Source of the DNA: a virus
Length of the DNA stretch: 31,326 bases
IMG/VR virus record: IMGVR_UViG_3300033571_012331
Coordinates: 1 to 31,326 of that record
Direction: 5' to 3' (one strand)
Part shown: piece after piece, positions 1-7,111 of the stretch
How positions within the stretch are numbered: the stretch's first letter is position 1
How the letters are laid out: each line of letters opens with the position of its first letter
Made by a program: the position numbers and the translations under genes
Notes under the pieces: model-generated
The model's input: the letters and a program-made list of their open reading frames with translations, nothing else
What the model was told of the DNA's origin: nothing
The model's database searches: none

Positions 1-1
1 G

Positions 2-184
2 TGCTACGGCATCTGGTGCGACCAGAACAACGAGACGCCCCGCCACCGCGGCACCAGGGCGCTCAAGAAGGTCATGGTCGAGCGCGGCTATCACGTCGAA
101 CTCGACCGGAAAAACCACCCGACAGCCCACGGGATCATGTTGAAAGACGAGGAAGCGGACAACGTTCTCAATCTCAAGGCATGA
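2..184 (+). CDS. 3' end of an unknown phage gene (5' end outside window)
   Basis: The frame starting at base 2 is open from the window edge to a TGA at 182-184 and gives 60 residues. They begin CYGIWCDQ and contain the stretches RGTRALKKVM and YHVELDRKNH. The composition is balanced and charged, unlike the proline- and arginine-rich overlapping frame that starts at base 1, so I take this as the true frame. I do not recognise the family. It is followed by a non-coding, repeat-bearing stretch, so it is probably the last gene of an early or replication operon. Confidence 0.5.
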   Translation, partial: CYGIWCDQNNETPRHRGTRALKKVMVERGYHVELDRKNHPTAHGIMLKDEEADNVLNLKA

Positions 185-208
185 CGACCGACCGAAAAGG
201 ATTGCTTC

Positions 209-427
209 AAAACTCGGCAAAGTCGGCGGGAAAAACGCCGAGATTGCCGAGTTTTAAAAGCATCTTTGCCAGCCATGACCAAAAAATGCCTCAAAATCGC
301 CGAGTTTGCCGAGTTTCAGACCACATTCCTAATCCTTCGCGTGAAGAAGTCTTTTAACAAAAATATTCAATATGCCTGTTTCCCGCACATTAGGTGAATC
401 ACTGCGGCAAACTCGGCAAACTCGGCA
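209..427. repeat. Iteron-like cluster: four paired 9-bp repeats
   Basis: The 276-base gene-free stretch from 185 to 460 holds four tandem pairs of a 9-mer, AAACTCGGC or its complement GCCGAGTTT. The pairs are at 210-227 and 409-426 (forward) and 237-254 and 299-316 (reverse). Pairs 3 and 4 are exact, while 1 and 2 have few mismatches. Pairs 1 and 2 form an inverted repeat with 16 of 18 positions matching and a short loop, which could also act as a hairpin after the gene ending at 184. Pairs 3 and 4 are a perfect 18-bp inverted repeat about 90 bases apart, enclosing an AT-rich patch near 350-375. The arrangement resembles an iteron-type replication origin or a multi-site operator. Confidence 0.75.
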
Positions 428-460
428 CAAATTTCTGTTTACAAAATCACACCCTGCAAC

Positions 461-865
461 ATGACCCATGACGACCTCGAACGCCTCGGCTACCGCCGCC
501 AGCACGATGGCAGCTATGCCCGCCAGCCAGCCCATCGCCCCGGTGCGACTTTGGCTGCCCGGCTACCTGACCCCGAGCCTCAACGACTTGCTCGGCCAAC
601 ATTGGACCAGGCTGACCCGCGAGAAAAAGCGCGCCCGCGCCGCATTGCGCTGCGCATTACTCGCCGCGCCAGCCGATTGCTTGACGCCGACAATTTCGCT
701 GGTGGCTGCAAGCCGCTTATCGACCAACTCCGGTATGCCGGACTCATTGCGAACGACGACCCGGAAACGGTCGAGATCACATTCCGGCAAGAAAAGGTCC
801 GGCCCACCGCCGCGGGAATCCTGATCGAGATCGCGGAAAATGTTTTGACTAATCCCACGCCATGA
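461..865 (+). CDS. RusA-like Holliday junction resolvase (reading-frame conflict in the middle)
   Basis: RusA-family enzymes cut Holliday junctions and other branched DNA during phage recombination and packaging. The C-terminal half carries the family signature: LLDADNFAGG with the acidic residues, then KPLIDQLRYAGLI and NDDPE. The first residues, GYRRQHDGSYAR, also look genuine. Residues about 27-60 in this frame are unusually proline- and arginine-rich, while the frame starting at 468 encodes a convincing RusA N-terminal segment over bases 520-660 (LPGYLTPSLNDLL, then QHWTRLTREKKRARAAL). Either compensating indels or base-calling errors have shifted the middle, or a frameshift is used. The gene overlaps the next start at 862 and ends inside the TTTTGACTAATCC motif. 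Confidence 0.6.
   Translation: MTHDDLERLGYRRQHDGSYARQPAHRPGATLAARLPDPEPQRLARPTLDQADPREKARPRRIALRITRRASRLLDADNFAGGCKPLIDQLRYAGLIANDDPETVEITFRQEKVRPTAAGILIEIAENVLTNPTP
841..856. repeat. TTGACYAA boundary motif, copy 1
   Basis: The sequence TTTTGACTAATCCC lies over the end of the RusA-like gene and just before the start codon at 862. Its complement, GGGATTAGTCAAAA, recurs almost unchanged at 5882, 7316 and 21583, with a one-base variant at 3394. All but the 3394 copy lie between genes. Confidence 0.7.
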
Positions 866-1116
866 ACGAGAAACCACCCATGCCGCGCGGACGCCCGAGA
901 AAGCACCCGTTGCCGCCCACCGATTGCGGGGTCGACAAGTCTGGTCAAAGTCAGGGGTTTCATACGCCCCCATTCGCTGGTTCAAATCCAGCCCCCGCAA
1001 CCATCTTCGATGATGCGCCAGTTGCATGGCACGGGCCGAGGCAAGGCCGCGAGACGGTCGAGGAGCATCATGCGCGCTGGCTGGCCGAGAAGCGCGCAGC
1101 GCACGCGGAGGGTTGA
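862..1116 (+). CDS. Small basic protein with AT-hook-like start; a tRNA gene lies inside it
   Basis: This 84-residue ORF begins with an RGRPRKHP segment, the core of an AT-hook DNA-binding motif. Its C-terminus is charged and helical (GRETVEEHHARWLAEKRAA), which looks like ordinary coding sequence. The start overlaps the stop of the RusA-like gene, and the stop is 4 bases before the small terminase start, so it fits the operon. Residues about 22-47 are the in-frame reading of a complete tRNA gene (925-1003) and have the odd composition expected of that. Either the tRNA was inserted into a linker and the frame stayed open, or the ORF is no longer translated as one protein. Function unknown. 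Confidence 0.5.
   Translation: MNEKPPMPRGRPRKHPLPPTDCGVDKSGQSQGFHTPPFAGSNPAPATIFDDAPVAWHGPRQGRETVEEHHARWLAEKRAAHAEG
925..1003 (+). tRNA. tRNA with CAU anticodon, initiator-like
   Basis: A full cloverleaf folds by hand. The acceptor stem is TGCGGGG (925-931) with CCCCGCA (993-999), a perfect 7 bp, followed by discriminator A and an encoded CCA at 1001-1003. The D-arm is GAC/GTC with GG in the loop. The anticodon stem GGGGT/GCCCC encloses the loop TTCATAC, giving anticodon CAU at 961-963. The variable loop has 5 bases, and the T-arm is GCTGG TTCAAAT CCAGC. The acceptor matches bacterial initiator tRNA except that base 1 is U, pairing with A72 rather than leaving the usual C1/A72 mismatch. The D-stem A11-U24 pair is an initiator hallmark. 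Only two of the three initiator G-C pairs in the anticodon stem are present. Elongator Met or Ile2 identity cannot be excluded. Confidence 0.88.
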
Positions 1117-1120
1117 CGCC

Positions 1121-1501
1121 ATGGCAAAGAAGGCGGGACAGCCGACGAAGCGCACGCCCGCAATCGTGGACGAGATTTGCGAGCGCCTTGCAGCCGGTGA
1201 ATCACTGGCAACAATTTGTTCTGATCCGCGAATGCCGTCGCATTCAACATGTCGTCTGTGGATTCAGACAGACTCAGAGTTTTCGGACAAATACGCGCGC
1301 GCGAAGCAAGAAATGCTTGAGCGCGAGGCCGAGAACCTGATTGCCATCGCCGACAGCGAGGATGACCCGCAGCGCCTTCGCGTCAGGATCGACACGCGGA
1401 AATGGTTGTTGTCGAAACTCGTCCCCAAGAAATACGGCGACAAGATCGAGCACCAGCACGGCGACTTGAACGTCACGGTCAAAATCGGCGGCAATGCCTA
1501 G
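1121..1501 (+). CDS. terS: Terminase small subunit (Sf6-type)
   Basis: The small terminase recognises phage DNA at the packaging start and presents it to the large subunit. The 126-residue product has an N-terminal helix-turn-helix region (VDEICERLAAGESLATICSD, then MPSHSTCRLWIQTD). This is followed by FSDKYARAKQEM and IADSEDD, the layout of Sf6-like small terminases. The ATG at 1121 is preferred over in-frame upstream codons because it directly precedes the conserved helices and clears the gene ending at 1116. The 3' end overlaps the large terminase start by 8 bases (ATGCCTAG), so the two are probably translationally coupled. Confidence 0.85.
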   Translation: MAKKAGQPTKRTPAIVDEICERLAAGESLATICSDPRMPSHSTCRLWIQTDSEFSDKYARAKQEMLEREAENLIAIADSEDDPQRLRVRIDTRKWLLSKLVPKKYGDKIEHQHGDLNVTVKIGGNA

Positions 1502-2834
1502 CGTCGAAATCGAGATTTGCCCGAGGGCGCAATTCCGGGCGTTCATCGAGTCGGCCAAGCGGTGGTCGTGCTTGATTGTCCACCGCCGCGGCGGCAAGAC
1601 ATTCGCCGGGCTGCAAAAGCTGCTCAAGGAGGCGCTGACATTCAAGCGGCCGGGGCCGCCGAAGCGGTATGCCTACATTGCGCCGACGCGCGACCAAGCG
1701 AAAGACATCGCGTGGAACTACCTCAAAGAGTTCACCAAAGACATCCCCGGCATCGACAAGAACGAGGCCGAGCTTCGCGTCACGATGCCCGATGCGACGA
1801 TGATCCGGCTCTACTCGGGCGAGAATTACGAGCGAATGCGCGGGCTGTATTTCGACGGCGTGGTCATCGACGAGCCCGAGGACATTGACCCGATGGCATG
1901 GACGGCGGTCATTCGCCCGTGCTTGTCCGACTACAAGGGATGGGCGATTTGGATCGGCACGGTCAAGGGCAAGAAAGGGCAGTGGAAGCGCCTGACGCAC
2001 GCCCTGCAAGATGAGGAATGGTTCGGGATGCTGTTGAAGGCGTCTGAGTCAGGCATTATTGCGCCGGATGAGTTGGCCAGCCTCGAACGCGAGGCCAAGC
2101 GCGAAGGGCGGCACGAAATCTATCTCCAAGAATACGAGTGCGACCCGAACATTGGCATTCCTGGGGCCGTGCTGGCGCGCTTTGTGACCAAGGCGCACGA
2201 AGAAGGACGCGTGAAGGATTTTCCGTGGGACAGGTCCGAACAGGTCTTCACGTTTTGGGACTTGGGCAGCCCCGAAAACGTGCGCGTGACCTACGTCCAA
2301 TTCGTCGGCCGCGAAATTCACGTCATCGACCATGACGCCGACCTTGGCGACCCCGAAATGACGCCAGCCAAGCGCGTGGCGCACATGAACGCCAAGGGCT
2401 ACTACTACGGCAAGCATTGCTTCCCGCACGATGCGGCAGCACGCGAGAAGTCGGGGAAGAACTTCGCGCAACAGATGCAGGAGGCCGGGCTTCCCAACAT
2501 CACGATCATCCCGCGATGCTATTCCGTTTGGCCGGGCATCAATGCGCTGGCCGAAATGTTCCCGCGGTGCCTGTTCCACAAGACCAAAACGGAATACCTG
2601 CTTGAGTCGATGGAATACTACCAGCGGCGGGTGGACAAAGACGGCACGGTCACGGATGACATTTTGGAGAATTGGGCGTGCCACTCGACGGACTCGATGC
2701 GGATGATGGCCGAGGCCGTGCTCAACGGCATTGTGAAGACGCACAGCCTGCGCACGCAAACGCCCGCAACCGTCGTCACCGGCATCCGCGACCTCAACGT
2801 GAGCCAGCGCAGGGCGCTGACGGTCAGACGATGA
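1494..2834 (+). CDS. terL: Terminase large subunit (packaging ATPase-nuclease)
   Basis: This 446-residue motor pumps DNA into the procapsid and cuts the concatemer. Walker A is VHRRGGKT (residues 29-36). Walker B with the catalytic acid is GVVIDE (122-127). A coupling-type motif follows near WIGTVKGKKG. The C-terminal RNase H-like nuclease domain begins at TFWDLGS, with Asp256 as a likely metal ligand, and includes further acids and the HDAAAREKSGK segment. Length and motif order are normal for the family. It starts inside the small terminase gene and ends with an ATGA overlap with the next gene. Confidence 0.95.
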   Translation: MPSVEIEICPRAQFRAFIESAKRWSCLIVHRRGGKTFAGLQKLLKEALTFKRPGPPKRYAYIAPTRDQAKDIAWNYLKEFTKDIPGIDKNEAELRVTMPDATMIRLYSGENYERMRGLYFDGVVIDEPEDIDPMAWTAVIRPCLSDYKGWAIWIGTVKGKKGQWKRLTHALQDEEWFGMLLKASESGIIAPDELASLEREAKREGRHEIYLQEYECDPNIGIPGAVLARFVTKAHEEGRVKDFPWDRSEQVFTFWDLGSPENVRVTYVQFVGREIHVIDHDADLGDPEMTPAKRVAHMNAKGYYYGKHCFPHDAAAREKSGKNFAQQMQEAGLPNITIIPRCYSVWPGINALAEMFPRCLFHKTKTEYLLESMEYYQRRVDKDGTVTDDILENWACHSTDSMRMMAEAVLNGIVKTHSLRTQTPATVVTGIRDLNVSQRRALTVRR

Positions 2835-3148
2835 ACGCAGAACCAAACAAACATTCTGGCGCTGCGGTTGAGCGATTAGTTCGGCGGCTTTTGGTTGAAA
2901 CCGGGCTTGTTGATGCCGAGGCAATAGACGATCCCGAAGGCTACGACGGCGGCATAACCTTGGCCCGCGCCGATCAAATGAGCCGCCGTCTCAGGCATGT
3001 ATGTCCGGTGTGCTGGGAAGAAATGTCAGTCAACTGGAGCGATGGCCAGCCGTATGATTATTGCCCCGAACATGGGGAGCCAAACGCTACGATGAGCAAC
3101 GGCGCTGCGCCGCTTGCTTCATTGGCTGGTTCGGCAACCCGCTTATGA
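2831..3148 (+). CDS. Small zinc-ribbon-like protein
   Basis: The 105-residue product has a Cys-x2-Cys pair (58 and 61, in HVCPVCWE) and a Cys-x2-His pair (78 and 81, in YCPEH), separated by 16 residues. Together they suggest one zinc-binding knuckle. The start ATG overlaps the terminase stop (ATGA) and the end overlaps the next gene the same way. The N-terminal half is helical and acidic. I do not recognise a named family. Its position suggests a packaging accessory or small DNA-binding role, but that is inference. Confidence 0.7.
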   Translation: MNAEPNKHSGAAVERLVRRLLVETGLVDAEAIDDPEGYDGGITLARADQMSRRLRHVCPVCWEEMSVNWSDGQPYDYCPEHGEPNATMSNGAAPLASLAGSATRL

Positions 3149-3528
3149 ATCCCGCCATCCGCATCGCATCGCTCTACCGCTCCGGTGGGCCGAAGACATT
3201 TGCCGATGACGTGCAAGCGCACATGCTCGGCGGGTATCTGTTTGTGACGCCCGAGTTGTTCCTCGCGTGCCGTCCGGTGCCGAGCGGTGCCGCGCCGTCG
3301 ATGATCCGCGACCCGTGGCAGCAGTTCGACCCGGCCGATTGTGATACGTGGTTCATCTACGCCGCGGCCACGGCCGAGCCGAAAAGCCCGCTCGGGTTAG
3401 TCAAAACGTGCTTGACCAAGATGCCATTTCCCTTACCGCTGGCGGCATGGGAACGAACTGCCAAGGGCCGAACCGCGATCAAGTTTTTCTCCATCGCCCG
3501 TCTCGTCGCGGTGCTTTCGACGCCCTGA
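3145..3528 (+). CDS. Hypothetical head-region protein
   Basis: The 127-residue product starts MNPAIRIASLYRSGG at an ATGA overlap with the previous gene. In-frame upstream codons exist, but this start gives the expected spacing. Aromatic blocks such as GGYLFVTPELFLACR, DTWFIYAA and the stretch FPLPLAAWER suggest a compact beta-rich fold. Similar small proteins are common between terminase and portal in T7-like temperate phages, but I cannot name a function. The segment encoding GLVKTCLTK (3394-3420) holds two copies of the TTGACYAA motif facing each other, which may be a regulatory insertion in the coding sequence. Confidence 0.65.
   Translation: MNPAIRIASLYRSGGPKTFADDVQAHMLGGYLFVTPELFLACRPVPSGAAPSMIRDPWQQFDPADCDTWFIYAAATAEPKSPLGLVKTCLTKMPFPLPLAAWERTAKGRTAIKFFSIARLVAVLSTP
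3394..3419. repeat. TTGACYAA motif, inverted pair within a CDS
   Basis: GGGTTAGTCAAAAC is followed by GTGCTTGACCAA. The 8-mers TTAGTCAA (3397-3404) and TTGACCAA (3412-3419) form an inverted repeat with one mismatch and a 7-base centre. This is the only copy fully inside a coding region. Confidence 0.6.
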
Positions 3529-3548
3529 CGCGCTGCCATTTCAGCGGA

Positions 3549-3911
3549 ATGCCAGGCCAAAGCAGCGGCGGCGGCGGCAACTCGGCTGAGATCGAGAAGC
3601 AGACCAAGCGGCAAAACTTTTTGATGCGCCAACAGCAAAAGGCGTTGAGCGAGCAGAGTGCCGCGCTCACCGCCCAGGCTGCCAGCTTGGCCAGCGCGGT
3701 GCCGACCATGGCGACCTACGAAGCGCCTCCCGCGACCACGGCGCTGGCCGAACCTCCGAGCGTCAGCGACACGTCAGGCGCGGCGGCCGAGGCTGAAAAG
3801 ACGCTGCGCGAGAAAGAAGCGCGCCGTCGCGGCTACTCTTCCACAATTCGAGCAGGGGAAACGGGAGGCTACACCAACCCCGTGACCGGCTCGGGCTCAT
3901 TGCTTGGTTGA
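3549..3911 (+). CDS. Hypothetical portal-adjacent protein
   Basis: The 120-residue product begins MPGQSSGGGG and contains a long alanine- and glutamine-rich helix (RQNFLMRQQQKAL through TAQAASLAS) with coiled-coil character. It ends in RRRGYSSTIRAGE and a glycine-rich GSGSLLG tail. A C-terminal arginine-rich, S/T-I motif before a Gly-Leu-Gly type end is typical of small proteins encoded just before T7-like portals. The first 67 codons of the longer open frame overlap the upstream gene and are not used. Function unknown; a minor virion or assembly protein is plausible. Confidence 0.65.
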   Translation: MPGQSSGGGGNSAEIEKQTKRQNFLMRQQQKALSEQSAALTAQAASLASAVPTMATYEAPPATTALAEPPSVSDTSGAAAEAEKTLREKEARRRGYSSTIRAGETGGYTNPVTGSGSLLG

Positions 3912-3915
3912 TGCC

Positions 3916-5598
3916 ATGATGACCAAAGCGGAACTGGCCAACTACATTCTGGCCCGCAACAGCGACCTCAAAACGGATCGCTCGACATGGGACACGGTAT
4001 GGCAAGAGTTGAGCGAGAATTTTCTTCCGCGCAAAGCTGACATCACCAAAACCACAGCCGGGGCCGACACGCAGCGCTACAACCAAGTTTTCGACGGTGC
4101 AGCCATCCAAGCGGCTGCCACACTGGCCAACGGGCAACTCGCCTACATCACGCCCGCGGATTCCCGGTGGTTCGCCTACGACCCGCCATTTGCCATCCGC
4201 AAGAACGACAAGGCCAAGGCGTGGTATCAGGAATGCAGCGAGATCGTGCAATTCCTGCTTTCGACCTCGAACTTCTACAGCGAAATCCACGAGGCATTTT
4301 TCGATGACTCCGTTTTCGGCACCTACGGGATGACCTTGCGCGTCGGCAAAAGCCACCCGCTCGTCTTCTCGTCTCTCCCGTGCGGCAGCTACGCCATTGC
4401 CGAAAACGAGGAAGGGCTAATTGATACCCTCTACCGCGAGATCGAGCTAGATGTCATCCAGGCCGCGGGCGAATTCGGCGAGGACAACCTTTCCGAGAAA
4501 CTGCGCAAGCACTACGACGAGTTCCGGGCGACGGGCAAAGGTGGGGCGACCAAGTTCAAGTTCATCCATGCCATCTATCCGCGGCCGGATAGCGAGCGCG
4601 ACACGAGCAAGATGGACGGCGCAAACAAGCCGTGGGCGTCGGTCTATGTCGAGGAGTCCGGCAAGCACGTTTGCCGCGTCTCGGGATTCGATGAAAAGCC
4701 GTTCTTCGCCGGTCGCCACGTCAAGACGAGCGTCGGGCCGTATGGCGTCAGCCCGGCATGGAATGCGCTGCCGGATGCGCGGCAGTTGAACTTTCTCGCC
4801 AAGCAGCTTGATGCGCTGGCCGAGGTGAAGGCATTCCCGCGGTTCCTTGTGCCGGACACGCATGAGGGCGAGATTGACCTCCGGGCAGCCGGGGCAACGT
4901 ATTTCAGCGACCCGAACAAAGTCCCGCGCGAGTGGCTGACAGGCGGGGACTACAACATCGGTCTGGAACGCGAGAACCGGAAAACGCAAAGCATCAACCA
5001 GGCCATGCACGTGGACCTTTTCCGCATGTTCGCCGCGCTCGAAAAGCAAATGACCGCGCGCGAAGTGGCCGAGCGTGCCGGGGAAAAGCTGGCGCAGTTC
5101 ACGCCCGCATTTGCCCGCAAAACGACGGAATTGCTTTCCCCGATGCTTCAATCCGTCTTCGGTGTGTGCCTGCGCAACGGACTGTTCCCGAAGCCGCCGC
5201 AAGAAGCCGCCATTGTCGAAAACGGGCAACAGGTCATTGGGCTGCCGAACATCAATTACATTTCGCGGATCGCGCTCGCTATCCGTGCCATGCAGAACAT
5301 GGCGTGGGTGCGGACGGTCGAAACCAGCATTCCGCTGTGGCAACTGCGGCCGGAACTTCTCGACAACTACGACCTCGACCAGATCGAGCGCGACCGCGCC
5401 CGCAACGAAGGCCAGCCGTCGAACTGGCTGCGCGACAAAGACGAAGTTGACGCATTGCGGCAACAACGGGCCGAGGCGCAGGCGCAGCAAGCGCAGATGG
5501 AACAAGCGGCCATGGCAGCCGAAGCCGCGGCCAAGGTCGGCGGCATCAAGGACGACAGCGCCGTGGTGCAGGCACTCCGGGGGCAAGCGGCGGCATGA
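3916..5598 (+). CDS. Portal (T7-like head-to-tail connector)
   Basis: The 560-residue protein forms the dodecameric ring at the capsid vertex through which DNA enters and leaves. Family features include the N-terminal TDRSTWDTVWQELSENFLPR, ANGQLAYITPADSRWFAY, and the clip/stem region with SINQAMHVDLFRMFAALEKQMTAREVAERAGEK. The C-terminal crown is alanine- and glutamine-rich (RAEAQAQQAQMEQAAMAAEAAAK). Length is normal for T7-like connectors. The ATG pair at 3916/3919 is chosen over TTG at 3904. It overlaps the next gene through ATGA at 5595. Confidence 0.93.
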   Translation: MMTKAELANYILARNSDLKTDRSTWDTVWQELSENFLPRKADITKTTAGADTQRYNQVFDGAAIQAAATLANGQLAYITPADSRWFAYDPPFAIRKNDKAKAWYQECSEIVQFLLSTSNFYSEIHEAFFDDSVFGTYGMTLRVGKSHPLVFSSLPCGSYAIAENEEGLIDTLYREIELDVIQAAGEFGEDNLSEKLRKHYDEFRATGKGGATKFKFIHAIYPRPDSERDTSKMDGANKPWASVYVEESGKHVCRVSGFDEKPFFAGRHVKTSVGPYGVSPAWNALPDARQLNFLAKQLDALAEVKAFPRFLVPDTHEGEIDLRAAGATYFSDPNKVPREWLTGGDYNIGLERENRKTQSINQAMHVDLFRMFAALEKQMTAREVAERAGEKLAQFTPAFARKTTELLSPMLQSVFGVCLRNGLFPKPPQEAAIVENGQQVIGLPNINYISRIALAIRAMQNMAWVRTVETSIPLWQLRPELLDNYDLDQIERDRARNEGQPSNWLRDKDEVDALRQQRAEAQAQQAQMEQAAMAAEAAAKVGGIKDDSAVVQALRGQAAA

Positions 5599-5888
5599 CG
5601 ACCGAGCAAGAGGCACAGCGGGCGCGCGAGATTCAGCGCGTGACCAACGCCTACCATCGCGTCTTCGGCACCGAGGACGGTCAGATCGTGCTCAAGAACC
5701 TCAAGGCGTATTTCAAGACTGACCGGCCAGCCTTCGAGCATCCCTCGCTTGGGCGACCGTATGACCCGCTGGCCGGTGCCATCCGCGACGGCCAGCGCGA
5801 AGTCATTCTTTTCATCGAGCACAAGCTCACCGTTCCGGTCGTCGCCGATGCCGACGCGCCGCCGAAGACAACTGTCGTCAAGGATTAG
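5595..5888 (+). CDS. Bbp19-like small phage protein
   Basis: The 97-residue product has the pattern YHRVFGTEDGQIVLKNLKAYF, then DGQREVILFIEHKL, which matches the small Bbp19-like domain family found after portals in temperate podoviruses. Its exact role is unknown. The start overlaps the portal stop (ATGA). The coding end abuts the motif copy at 5882, after which comes an A/C-rich leader to the scaffold gene. Confidence 0.75.
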   Translation: MTTEQEAQRAREIQRVTNAYHRVFGTEDGQIVLKNLKAYFKTDRPAFEHPSLGRPYDPLAGAIRDGQREVILFIEHKLTVPVVADADAPPKTTVVKD

Positions 5889-5895
5889 TCAAAAC
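5882..5895. repeat. GGATTAGTCAAAAC boundary motif, copy 3
   Basis: GGATTAGTCAAAAC lies at the end of the Bbp19-like gene and 29 bases before the scaffold start. It matches the copies at 7316 and 21583 at all 14 positions. Confidence 0.7.
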
Positions 5896-5923
5896 CCAAC
5901 ATCCAACCCATACACCACACACC

Positions 5924-6805
5924 ATGCCTGATGAAATCACACCAGCCGCCCCCGCTGCGCCCGCCGCTCCTGCAACACCTGCGCCGTCAGCGCCAGCGGG
6001 AACCACGCCGCCCGAGGGAAGCCTTCTCGCCACGCCCCCCGGAACCGCCGCGCCCGCAGCAGAACCCGGAGCGCCCAAGCCCGGCAGCGGCGAGCCGGTA
6101 GCGAAACCCGACTGGCTGCCCGAAAAGTTCTGGCGGGACGACAAGGCGGACATCGAATCTCTCGCCAAGTCGTATCACGGGCTTGAGCAGCTTCTCGGCA
6201 AGAAAGCGCACGCCGTTGCCGTGCCAAACGAAAAAAGCACGCCCGAGGAAGTCGCGGCCTACCGCAAGGCGCTCGGCATTCCCGAGTCGCCGGACAAATA
6301 CGACGTGAAGCCGGAAAGGTTGCCCGAGGGGGTCGCGTGGGACGATGCGACTGCCAAGCGGGTGGCCGAAGTCGCCCACAAGCACAACATTCCGCCGAGT
6401 GCGGTCAAGGAGTTGGTCGCGCTCGACATCGAACGCGCCGGGGCAATGAATGCGGCGGCGGCCAAGATGCTGGCCGACCGCAAGGCTGCGGCCGTCGAAG
6501 ACCTGCGCAAGACGTTCGGCAATGAACTGCCGACCAAGCTCGACCTCGCGCGCCGCGCGGCGGCCACCGCGGGGATTGATCCGAATGACCCCGGCTTTGA
6601 GTCGCCCGCCATGGTCAAGTTTGCTATCTGGGCCGCGCAGCAGATCGCCGATGACAAGCTCGTCGAGGGCAAGGCCACGAGCGCGAGCAGCAGCCAAGCG
6701 CGGGCACGTGACATCATGGTCAACCCGAGCAACCCGCTCTATCAGCGCTACCAGAACGGCGACCCGGAAATTGTGGACCAAGTGCGCCGGATGATGGTTT
6801 CGTAG
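5924..6805 (+). CDS. Capsid scaffolding-like protein
   Basis: The 293-residue protein sits directly upstream of the capsid module. An alanine- and proline-rich N-terminal tail (residues 1-65) leads to KPDWLPEKFWRDDKADIESLAKSYHGLEQLLGKK. A long charged helical core follows, then a basic, helical C-terminus ending QVRRMMVS. Acidic start, long helices and position between portal and capsid are typical of scaffolds that guide procapsid assembly. The 28 bases before the ATG are A/C-rich with no Shine-Dalgarno sequence, unlike the capsid genes. Confidence 0.85.
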   Translation: MPDEITPAAPAAPAAPATPAPSAPAGTTPPEGSLLATPPGTAAPAAEPGAPKPGSGEPVAKPDWLPEKFWRDDKADIESLAKSYHGLEQLLGKKAHAVAVPNEKSTPEEVAAYRKALGIPESPDKYDVKPERLPEGVAWDDATAKRVAEVAHKHNIPPSAVKELVALDIERAGAMNAAAAKMLADRKAAAVEDLRKTFGNELPTKLDLARRAAATAGIDPNDPGFESPAMVKFAIWAAQQIADDKLVEGKATSASSSQARARDIMVNPSNPLYQRYQNGDPEIVDQVRRMMVS

Positions 6806-6838
6806 TCAACAACAACACCAACCCAACACACCAACACC

Positions 6839-7084
6839 ATGGAAGAACACAACATCGGATGGGCTATTGCACAGCTTCGCGCTGGCGAAAAAGTCTGTCG
6901 TCAAAACTGGAACGGGAAAGGAATGTGGCTTGCCCTGCAAGTTCCCGACGAAAACAGCAAGATGTCATTGCCCTACATCTACATTGAATATCCCCAAGGG
7001 CATCCCGCGTATCCTCGGGGCTGCCGAGTTCCGTGGCTGGCCTCGCAGACGGACATTCTGGCCGACGATTGGGATGTCGTCTGA
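6839..7084 (+). CDS. DUF2829 / Tad2-like anti-Thoeris protein
   Basis: The 81-residue product shows the DUF2829 layout: IGWAIAQLRAGEKVCRQNW near the start, WNGKGM (24-29), LPYIYIE in the middle and a strongly conserved PWLASQTDILADDW end (65-78). DUF2829 proteins include Tad2, which blocks Thoeris defence by binding the signalling molecule gcADPR before it activates the effector. Sequence identity of the fold is clear; anti-defence activity is inferred from the family. It is preceded by an A/C-rich leader without a Shine-Dalgarno sequence and followed by a strong terminator, so it is the last gene of the packaging/scaffold transcript. Confidence 0.85.
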   Translation: MEEHNIGWAIAQLRAGEKVCRQNWNGKGMWLALQVPDENSKMSLPYIYIEYPQGHPAYPRGCRVPWLASQTDILADDWDVV

Positions 7085-7111
7085 ATAGTTTGCGTATTGC
7101 CCGTGCGCAAC

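Noticed and set aside
1-357. Open frame of 118 codons at the window start
   Set aside because: It is proline- and arginine-rich and runs through the iteron repeats. The frame at 2-184 is more protein-like.
209-427. CRISPR-like array
   Set aside because: Repeats are only 9 bases long, paired and in both orientations, with no regular spacers.
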